This document shows positions 24,234-29,579 of a DNA stretch of 37,830 nucleotides, piece by piece. Position 1 is the stretch's first letter. The number at the start of each line of letters is the position of its first letter. The stretch covers positions 1-37,830 of the forward strand of contig VGRY01000041.1 of assembly GCA_016875195.1 (NCBI GenBank), written 5' to 3'. The notes below the pieces were generated by a model. It was not told the origin of the DNA, made no database searches, and saw nothing but the letters and a program-made list of their open reading frames with translations. The DNA is from Deltaproteobacteria bacterium. GTDB taxonomy: Bacteria > Desulfobacterota > BSN033 > UBA1163. Made by a program: the position numbers and the translations under genes.

Positions 24234-24336
24234 TCGAGAAGTTACCTCATCTGAACAAAATCATTTTCGTTATATTTCGAGAGACCTTTGTCACCCGTAC
24301 AGCCTACCTTTGTCCTATAAAATATGACATGTTAAA

Positions 24337-24546
24337 TCAATTTATTTGGCGGGTGTAGATGGTTTTGTAGCGTTTGGGGTCTGCGGCCATGCAACTGGTG
24401 CATTCTTCCGAAGCGAGATCAACAGGCTCAAGGAGGACTTCAAAGCCGAGTTCTTTGTATTGCTCGGCCATTTCCGATAGGCGGGGCTCGTCTATGGTGA
24501 AGCGTTTTTCCCAGCCTTGTTTTTTTAATTCTTCTTCTCTGGTCAT
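24337..24546 (-). CDS. Small conserved protein of unknown function next to the activase genes
   Basis: About 69 aa from the ATG at 24546 (MTREEELKKQGWEKRF). The upstream extension to 24588 lies in palindromic repeat DNA and is rejected. It is acidic and mostly helical at first (RLSEMAEQYKELGFEV), followed by CTSCMAADPKRYKTIYTRQ, whose two cysteines could bind metal or Fe-S. I recall similar short proteins beside 2-hydroxyacyl-CoA dehydratase/benzoyl-CoA reductase genes in related bacteria, but know no function. It is the last gene of the minus-strand group. No strong ribosome binding site is visible. Confidence 0.65.
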   Translation of the reverse strand: MTREEELKKQGWEKRFTIDEPRLSEMAEQYKELGFEVLLEPVDLASEECTSCMAADPKRYKTIYTRQIN

Positions 24547-24552
24547 CGTAAG

Positions 24553-24640
24553 AATGTTTGAGGTTAGAGGTTGGAGGTTTAAGGCCAAAATTCTTTTGCC
24601 TCACACCTCAAACCTTCTGCCTCAAGCCCTTATATGACTT
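24553..24640 (-). repeat. Word-type palindrome between the small protein and the ferredoxin
   Basis: TTTGAGGTTAGAGGTTGGAG and GTTTAAGGCC on one side face GCCTCACACCTCAAACC and TTCTGCCTCAAGCC on the other. The last residues of the ferredoxin (GLRQKV) are encoded within it, so the element has reached into the coding sequence or provided the stop codon. Confidence 0.55.
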
Positions 24641-24934
24641 TTTCCAGCCGTCGGAGTGGGAGATGGCCGCGAATTCACAGGCGGCGACACAGGGTGGTAG
24701 TTCAGACCCGAAGCCGGGTTTGCAGGGAGCACAATGGTAACGGATCTTTTTTCGTTCACCGGATTTTACAGAAGCCACAGGTTCTTCACGAAAAATGTCT
24801 ATTTCGTCTAGTCCAATCTCAAGAATTTTTGGCGGACATACCTCAACGCACTTGCCACAACCATTGCACTTGTCTGTGTCCAGAGTGAGAAACCAATCTC
24901 CGGAACCATCTTTAAAACCATAATTTGCAATCAT
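24608..24934 (-). CDS. Ferredoxin-like [4Fe-4S] protein of the benzoyl-CoA-reductase-type cluster
   Basis: A 108-aa cytoplasmic protein. The first cluster motif is CNGCGKCVEVCPP, and a second set of cysteines, CAPCKPGFGSELPPCVAAC, lies near the C-terminus; a 2[4Fe-4S] ferredoxin is likely. The insertion between the two sets is longer than in clostridial ferredoxins. By position it would deliver low-potential electrons to the activase and reductase system encoded with it, as ferredoxins do for ATP-dependent benzoyl-CoA reductase. The upstream AAGAAAAAAG is only a weak ribosome binding site, but no better start is available. The C-terminus is formed by repeat DNA. Confidence 0.75.
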   Translation of the reverse strand: MIANYGFKDGSGDWFLTLDTDKCNGCGKCVEVCPPKILEIGLDEIDIFREEPVASVKSGERKKIRYHCAPCKPGFGSELPPCVAACEFAAISHSDGWKKSYKGLRQKV

Positions 24935-25007
24935 CTTTTTTCTTAAGAGTTTGGATTTAGAAATATTTTTTTGCTCCGAACTCCGAACTCATCACTCCGA
25001 ACTGAAT

Positions 25008-25943
25008 TTACGTTTTTTTCACACTTTTTGCCTTACCCATCTTCAGCAATGCCTGTGCGAAGAGGGCGGCTCCAATGGCGCCTGCCAGTTGGGTATCGAA
25101 AGGATAGTTCTTCTTGCGATAGTTCGGATTCGCCCAAACCTTTTCAGCTGTCTTGATTCCGAGCTCCTTTTCGAGCCTCTTGACCACTCCCTCATTCTTT
25201 GCAATTCCCCCTGTAATAACAAATTTCTCCTTGACCCCCAGACGCTTGAGAAGCTCCATGATTCGGTGGGCCATTGCAGAACAGTATGCGGCCATGATCT
25301 CGTTTTCCGGGATGCCCTGTTCAAGAAGTCCCATCACTTCGCTCTTGGCGAAGACAACGCAGGTGCTGCTGATCGGAGGGAGCTCCTTTGCAATCTGGAA
25401 AGACCGGGGGCCGATTTCCCAGACAGGGACATGAATGAGGTCAGCAAAGACCTCCATGCCTCGTCCTGTTCCAGCCGCACACTTGTCATTCATCATAAAG
25501 TTGAGAACCTTTCCCCGGTCATCGACATTGATAGCCTTGCAATCCTGGCCGCCCATATCCATGACCGTCCTCACTTCAGGGCCATACATAAAATTGGCTC
25601 CTTTAGCGTGACAGGAGATCTCGGTGATTGCCTGCTGGGCCATAGGCACATTGACCCGGCCGTAACCAGTGCCAATACAGTAATCGATATTCTCTAACTT
25701 CAGATGGGTCTTCTCAAGGGCGTAGTCCATTCCCTTTTGGGCGCTGTAGGGACTGTCCGAGCCAGTTCGCGTATTCCCAAAAGCAAAAAATTCACCATCC
25801 ACCATGATCACTGCCTGAGTGCTCACGGAGCCCACATCTACTCCGGCGGTTATAAATTTACCTTTTTTCCAATCGATATCCGGATTGACCCAGTTGGTTT
25901 CAGGCCATCTCCAGAACTCCACGGGTTTTTCGCGTTCGACCAT
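25008..25943 (-). CDS. bzdQ: BadG/HgdC-family ATPase, benzoyl-CoA reductase BzdQ-like subunit
   Basis: A 311-aa ASKHA-fold ATPase. It starts at ATG 25943 with AAGGGA upstream. The longer frame to 26069 encodes translated repeat DNA (the telltale WIPAFAGMT), so that start is rejected. Motifs include the phosphate loop GVDVGSVSTQAVIM, the cluster-binding DKCAAGTGRGMEVFAD, a second cysteine in STCVVFAKSEV, and the adenosine motif VITGGIAKNEGVV. These proteins hydrolyse ATP at a dimer-bridging [4Fe-4S] cluster to drive electrons into a dehydratase or aromatic-ring reductase. The N-terminal EFWRWPETNW extension is characteristic of BzdQ/BcrD-type subunits. With the paralogue at 26607 it could form the BzdP-BzdQ ATPase pair. 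Catalytic BzdN and BzdO are not in view, so the symbol is tentative. Confidence 0.75.
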   Translation of the reverse strand: MVEREKPVEFWRWPETNWVNPDIDWKKGKFITAGVDVGSVSTQAVIMVDGEFFAFGNTRTGSDSPYSAQKGMDYALEKTHLKLENIDYCIGTGYGRVNVPMAQQAITEISCHAKGANFMYGPEVRTVMDMGGQDCKAINVDDRGKVLNFMMNDKCAAGTGRGMEVFADLIHVPVWEIGPRSFQIAKELPPISSTCVVFAKSEVMGLLEQGIPENEIMAAYCSAMAHRIMELLKRLGVKEKFVITGGIAKNEGVVKRLEKELGIKTAEKVWANPNYRKKNYPFDTQLAGAIGAALFAQALLKMGKAKSVKKT

Positions 25944-25964
25944 TAAATCCCTTGGGGTTATTTT

Positions 25965-26140
25965 CCCCGCTGCTTGCGGCGAATTCGTCATACCGGCGAA
26001 AGCCGGTATCCAGACGTCGTCCCGACGAAAGTCGGGAACCATCATAAACACTGGATTCCCCCGCATCAAGTGCGGGGCAGGCTAAATCAAGCACGGAATG
26101 ACGGCAAAGAAGAGAAGGTGATACCCCGCTGCTTGCGGCG
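25965..26140. repeat. REP composite (25986-26105) flanked by 17-bp direct repeats
   Basis: CCCCGCTGCTTGCGGCG occurs at 25965-25981 and again at 26124-26140. Between them is a run of hairpins: ATACCGGCGAAAGCCGGTAT, GTCCCGACGAAAGTCGGGA and CCCCGCATCAAGTGCGGGG. It starts GTCATACC and ends GGAATGAC. This looks like insertion of a repeat into a pre-existing CCCCGC...GCGGGG hairpin. Confidence 0.65.
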
Positions 26141-26160
26141 GGGTAGTTCATTCCCCCTTT

Positions 26161-26309
26161 TCATTATTAGTGGTCTCGTAAAAAGTCCCGATCTGTCACC
26201 CTGAACTTGTTTCAGGGTCTCATAAGTTGTTGAAACTGTTAGATGCTGAAATAAATTCAGCATGACATTTTTTCTGTTTTCTGACTTTTTACGAGACCAT
26301 CATTATTAG
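26161..26309. mobile_element. MITE-like element with TGGTCTCGTAAAAAGT ends, copy 2, with perfect 10-bp duplication
   Basis: The inverted ends TGGTCTCGTAAAAAGT (26171-26186) and ACTTTTTACGAGACCA (26284-26299) are perfect over 16 bp. The direct repeats TCATTATTAG at 26161-26170 and 26300-26309 are identical. The interior holds hairpins CACCCTGAACTTGTTTCAGG and ATGCTGAAATAAATTCAGCAT, different from the interior of copy 1. Confidence 0.85.
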
Positions 26310-26324
26310 TGGTCTCAAATAATC

Positions 26325-26519
26325 TATACCTAAATTGAGCGATTTATTTTAAATTTCATTGTAGCGCAACCCTTTAGGGTTGCTTCTCATGCCTACCTGC
26401 GGTAGGCAAGCAAGGCTAAAGCCTTGCGCTACATATCACCCTCTGGGTGATTTTAAACCTGATCTGAAGCCTGTTGCTAAAGAGGTTTTCAAAAAAAGAA
26501 TCGCTCAATTTAGGCTATA
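26325..26519. repeat. Palindrome enclosing GTAGCGCAA repeat copy 2
   Basis: TATACCTAAATTGAGCGATT (26325-26344) pairs with AATCGCTCAATTTAGGCTATA-type sequence at 26499-26519. It encloses the GTAGCGCAACCC...GGCTAAAGCCTTGCGCTAC repeat (26361-26432), the reverse complement arrangement of 13587-13655. Confidence 0.7.
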
Positions 26520-26600
26520 CATAACCCCACCTAACCTTCCCTTACTCCAAGGGGAGGAATTTTCCCCCTCTTAGATTAAGAGGGGTAGGGGGAGTTATTA
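26519..26600. repeat. AACCCC-type palindrome downstream of the activase gene
   Basis: Starts ATAACCCCACC and ends GTAGGGGGAGTTATTA, with an inner AAGGGGAGG/CCCCCTCTTAG arrangement. It is related in style to 7848-7916. Lying just after the stop of the gene at 26607-27380 (minus strand), it may act as its terminator. Confidence 0.55.
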
Positions 26601-26606
26601 CTCTTC

Positions 26607-27380
26607 TTAGAAAACGCCGGCAAGAGCGGCTTCTGCTGCTCCGAGTGCTCCTATATAATCAGGATCGTCCGGAACAATGACAGGAATCTCTATATTCTTT
26701 TTAAGGGAATCGACAAAACCAACATTTTTAGCCATTCCGCCGACAAGCACCACATCTTTCTCCAGACCGACGACCCGGGCAATGGAGCCGACTCTACCTG
26801 CGACGGCGTCCATCACAGCTCTGGAGATGTCAGGCTTCGAGATATTTTGGTGGATGAGAGAGACCACTTCCGATTCTCCAAAGACAGCGCACTGAGCATT
26901 CATTGGAATGGACTTCGTGGAATCGAGCGCAATCTTTGCCATCTCTTCAATAAAAACCTCCAATGCCCGTGACATGGCTTCTACAAATGTCCCGGTTCCA
27001 GCGGCGCATTTATCGTTAATGGCGAAATCTAAAACCTTTCCATCAGGGGCTACCTTGATGGCCCGGCCTTCTTCAGCTCCCACGTCGATGATTGTCCTGG
27101 CATTTGGAAATAATTTAATCACTCCCCGTGCATCGGCAGCCACATCTGAGATGAAGCCATTGGCAAAAGAAACCCTTTTGGCCGCAATTCCGGTTGCCAC
27201 CACACGCTCTACATCTTTTCTTGAAATGGGTGTCTGCTTTAACACCTGATCATATAGAGCCTCGACCGCTTCAGCTTTTTTGATACCGGTTGGAGTAGCT
27301 CCTTTTCCTAAGATCTGTCCGTCTTTCTTAATGACGATATGGACATTCTGGCCACCGACATCAATACCTGCAACGATCAT
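26607..27380 (-). CDS. HgdC/BadG-family ATPase, benzoyl-CoA reductase BzdP-like subunit or dehydratase activase
   Basis: A 257-aa ASKHA ATPase and paralogue of the gene at 25008. The phosphate loop is GIDVGGQNVHIVI; the cluster motif is DKCAAGTGTFVEAMSRAL, and a second cysteine lies in AQCAVFGESEVVSL. The adenosine motif is VLVGGMAKNVGFV, and the end is GALGAAEAAL. Its length equals that of stand-alone activases (HgdC, about 260 aa) and of the shorter ATPase subunit of class I benzoyl-CoA reductase. As first gene of the minus-strand group it has AAGGAG and GGAGGT upstream of the ATG. The partner dehydratase or reductase is not encoded in the window. BzdP-like is favoured because a BzdQ-like gene and ferredoxin follow. 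Confidence 0.78.
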   Translation of the reverse strand: MIVAGIDVGGQNVHIVIKKDGQILGKGATPTGIKKAEAVEALYDQVLKQTPISRKDVERVVATGIAAKRVSFANGFISDVAADARGVIKLFPNARTIIDVGAEEGRAIKVAPDGKVLDFAINDKCAAGTGTFVEAMSRALEVFIEEMAKIALDSTKSIPMNAQCAVFGESEVVSLIHQNISKPDISRAVMDAVAGRVGSIARVVGLEKDVVLVGGMAKNVGFVDSLKKNIEIPVIVPDDPDYIGALGAAEAALAGVF

Positions 27381-27469
27381 CTCCTTATACCTCCGGTGCT
27401 AAAGTCTTCTTCTCCCTTCTATGGGTAGTCTAACCTCTCTACCTTCCACGTGTCCACTCTCTAAGGGGC

Positions 27470-27498
27470 ATAGTATAAATTCTGCGTCAGCCAAACAA
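27470..27498 (-). promoter_or_regulatory. Candidate promoter for the activase group (minus strand)
   Basis: Reading the minus strand: TTGTTT, 17 bp, then TACTAT. It sits back to back with the tonB promoter at 27514, only 15 bp away, so one regulator bound near 27499-27513 could affect both directions. Confidence 0.4.
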
Positions 27499-27513
27499 AT
27501 GGCCGACCGGGAC

Positions 27514-27542
27514 TTGACAAATAAGGTGTAGTTAATTATTAT
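27514..27542 (+). promoter_or_regulatory. Strong sigma-70-type promoter for the tonB-nik-like operon
   Basis: The perfect -35 box TTGACA (27514-27519) is followed by a 17-bp spacer and TATTAT (27537-27542). Transcription would begin near 27549, giving a leader of about 145 nt containing the hairpin at 27593-27645. Confidence 0.6.
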
Positions 27543-27592
27543 TGGTTCCGCGTAGGTATCTGAAGAAGGTTTTTTCAAATTTATAAAGTATT

Positions 27593-27645
27593 AAAGCCAC
27601 GAAGGCATCCACCACGAAGGGGGTTAAGTCTCGTGGCTTTTTTAT
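27593..27645 (+). terminator. Terminator-like leader hairpin upstream of tonB
   Basis: AAAGCCACGA (27593-27602) and TCGTGGCTTT (27631-27640) form a perfect 10-bp stem with a 28-base loop, followed by further T residues. The loop repeats CCACGAAGG-like sequence, which could pair differently. It lies between the promoter and tonB, as an attenuator or riboswitch expression platform would. Confidence 0.65.
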
Positions 27646-27695
27646 TTGGCGAAAAGGGAGGCCTTATTTTTCTATTAGGAAGGATTTTCGGGAAG

Positions 27696-28481
27696 TTGAA
27701 CCAAAGGAGAGTTAAACCCGGCCTTATCCTCTCTTTGGTAATTCATGGCATGATGATGTTGATTCCTGTTTCCGTTATGGTTGTTCAACGATATGATGAA
27801 ATAGAACTTTACATCATGAGTGAGGAGAGGTCGGTGATACGAGACCATCAAACTGTTGGAAAAAGGATCGCTGAGGCATCAAGGATGATTTTACCCCCCC
27901 AAAAAGAGGTGGAAATGGTGAAGGAGGAGAAGCAATTATTAACGAGGGAGTTACAGAAGATTGACGAAAAGCCGATCACAGAGAAAACTGACATTAAAGA
28001 ACCGACGATTATCCCCACAGAACTTCCTTCAATTCCATTATCCATATCCGTTGCCACCAACGCTAAAGAAGCCGAGTTGCCTGATAAAACTCCGATCCCC
28101 CCTCAAGCCGATCTCTCTCCGAAAATGGATGATCGTGAGACGGTTTCCCTTTCAAAAGAAACGATCTATCACACTGTCTCTCAAACTCAGGTGGTTGAGT
28201 TTGGGTCAGGGGAAGGTCCAAAATTTCTGCGAAGAACGTTACCGATTTATCCTGTGATGGCAAGAAGAATTGGCAAAGAGGGAAGGGTCGTTCTGAGGCT
28301 AACGATTGATGAAAAAGGGAACCTGTCAAATGTGGAAGTGATTGAAAATGGAGGGTATGGCTTTGCAGAGGCGGCAGTTGATGGAGTAAAAAAGTCTTCA
28401 TTTCTGCCGGCTCTAAAAGACGGCAAGCCTATAGCCTCCCGGGCAATATTGCCCATCAGATTTAGTCTACGGAGTGATTGA
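27696..28481 (+). CDS. tonB: TonB energy-transducing protein
   Basis: Inner-membrane anchored periplasm-spanning protein that passes proton-motive energy to outer-membrane receptors. The N-terminal helix KPGLILSLVIHG onward has the SxxxH-type histidine. A long linker rich in E, K and P follows (about residues 60-175), then the C-terminal TonB domain with RRTLPIYPVMARRIGKEG, the V-x-L-x-x-x-I-D-x-x-G strand and ASRAILPIRF. The start is uncertain. The first in-frame codon, GTG 27633, lies in the T-rich arm of the leader hairpin and has no ribosome binding site; TTG 27696 after GGAAGG is preferred. The gene is followed by exbB and exbD with overlaps, then a receptor. Confidence 0.82.
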   Translation: MNQRRVKPGLILSLVIHGMMMLIPVSVMVVQRYDEIELYIMSEERSVIRDHQTVGKRIAEASRMILPPQKEVEMVKEEKQLLTRELQKIDEKPITEKTDIKEPTIIPTELPSIPLSISVATNAKEAELPDKTPIPPQADLSPKMDDRETVSLSKETIYHTVSQTQVVEFGSGEGPKFLRRTLPIYPVMARRIGKEGRVVLRLTIDEKGNLSNVEVIENGGYGFAEAAVDGVKKSSFLPALKDGKPIASRAILPIRFSLRSD

Positions 28482-29038
28482 TGAGCGATCTATTTATCAA
28501 AGGCGGTTTTTTAATGTATCCCATCCTTCTCTGCTCCGTTGCAGGGTTGGCGATCTGGGTTAATAAGTTTATTCAGTTCAGGCAAATTTTAAGGGAGATG
28601 GATGTTCCCTTAAATGATCTCTGGAAAAAGGGGAGGGTTCCTGCCATTTTAACTCCCATCATAGAAGGATTGAAAAATCAGTCGGACGAGAAGGAAATCT
28701 CCCTGACAGGCACCCGGCAGATCAGGAAAATAGAGACGGGATTAAGTTGGCTTGGGTTGATCGCCACCGTGGCTCCGCTCCTGGGTTTAACCGGAACAGT
28801 GACCGGTATGATCAAGGCGTTTATGGTGATAGAGAAGAGCCCGAGTGTCAACCCATCCATGCTTGCAGGAGGCATCTGGGAAGCTTTGATAACCACTGCC
28901 GCAGGTCTTCTTGTGGCGATTCCCATCCATATTGGACACCACTACCTTGAAAAGCAGGCGGATGAGATTGCCTTGATGATGAAGGAAATCGTCACCCGCC
29001 TTCATACGGGTTTGAAGGGGGATCAAGGTGGAGTTTGA
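28481..29038 (+). CDS. exbB: ExbB proton-channel subunit of the TonB system
   Basis: A 185-aa inner-membrane protein of the TolQ/ExbB family with three hydrophobic helices. The second and third carry the diagnostic stretch WLGLIATVAPLLGLTGTVTG and the GGIWEALITTAAGLLVAIP signature. It forms the proton channel with ExbD to energise TonB. ATG 28481 shares a base with the tonB stop codon and has GGAG upstream. It is shorter than Escherichia ExbB (244 aa), as is usual for MotA/TolQ/ExbB proteins in this group. It is translationally coupled to tonB and overlaps exbD. Confidence 0.93.
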   Translation: MSDLFIKGGFLMYPILLCSVAGLAIWVNKFIQFRQILREMDVPLNDLWKKGRVPAILTPIIEGLKNQSDEKEISLTGTRQIRKIETGLSWLGLIATVAPLLGLTGTVTGMIKAFMVIEKSPSVNPSMLAGGIWEALITTAAGLLVAIPIHIGHHYLEKQADEIALMMKEIVTRLHTGLKGDQGGV

Positions 29039-29429
29039 ACGGAAGAAATATAACCATACTCACATCAATATCGCCCCCCTGGTGGATATGATGTTTTTGC
29101 TGCTTCTATTTTTTATGCTTACCTCGCATTTGATACAGGAACCGGCCATCCGGATCCGTTTGCCTGAATCGAGCACCGCAGAGACCAAAAGCGATGAAAC
29201 AAGGACGATTTCCATCACACAAAACGGCGAAATCTATTTTATGGACAGAAGAATGGACATTCAAGATCTCCAGAGAGCGATCAGGGAAAAATTTAGGGAT
29301 CGGGAGAAAGATCTCTTGAAAATCAAAGCTGATAAGGAGGTGAATGTGGGGCTTTTGGTCAGTGTGATTGACGAAGTGCGACATTCAGGGGTTAAAAATT
29401 TCAGCATCATCACTACAAAGAAGGAATGA
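29028..29429 (+). CDS. exbD: ExbD subunit of the TonB system
   Basis: A 133-aa protein with one N-terminal transmembrane helix, preceded by HINIAPLVDMMFLLLLFFML. Its aspartate (D in LVDMMF) is the proton-carrying residue of ExbD/TolR. A periplasmic domain follows with the usual ITQNGEIYFM and VSVIDEVRHSGVKNFSI segments. The GTG start at 29028 overlaps exbB by 11 bp and has a GGGGGATC ribosome binding site. It works with ExbB and TonB. The 150 bp after it contain no gene; the receptor gene starts at 29580. Confidence 0.92.
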   Translation: MEFERKKYNHTHINIAPLVDMMFLLLLFFMLTSHLIQEPAIRIRLPESSTAETKSDETRTISITQNGEIYFMDRRMDIQDLQRAIREKFRDREKDLLKIKADKEVNVGLLVSVIDEVRHSGVKNFSIITTKKE

Positions 29430-29579
29430 TAGAAAATACTCTTGGATTCCTAAGAGGGTATTTGGCATCTTGATGTCGCTCCGGAAAGCGAAGATCAGAA
29501 TAGAGCTTCAGAGATTTGAAAGGGTCATGAAGGCCTCCTCCCTCCTACGAAAGGAGAAAAATACTACAGGAGGTGTGGG

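Larger units (their letters stand above)
25944..26606. other. 663-bp gene-free pile-up of palindromic elements
   Basis: It separates the two activase genes. In order: a REP composite inside a 17-bp direct repeat (25965-26140); a MITE-like element with a perfect 10-bp target duplication (26161-26309); a palindrome enclosing the GTAGCGCAA repeat (26325-26519); and an AACCCC-type element (26519-26600). No gene is visible. Confidence 0.75.

Noticed and set aside
24951..25697. 248-codon open frame on the plus strand opposite the bzdQ-like gene
   Set aside because: Antisense to a strongly conserved ATPase; no domain is recognisable.
25944..26069. N-terminal extension of the bzdQ-like protein to 26069
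   Set aside because: It encodes the WIPAFAGMT-type translation of a REP repeat; the ATG at 25943 has a good ribosome binding site and matches family length.
25944..26606. CRISPR array
   Set aside because: The repeats are palindromic elements of different kinds without regular spacing or spacers.
27549..27632. Cobalamin or NiCo riboswitch upstream of tonB
   Set aside because: Only the terminator-like stem is clear; the conserved aptamer elements of these classes were not recognised.
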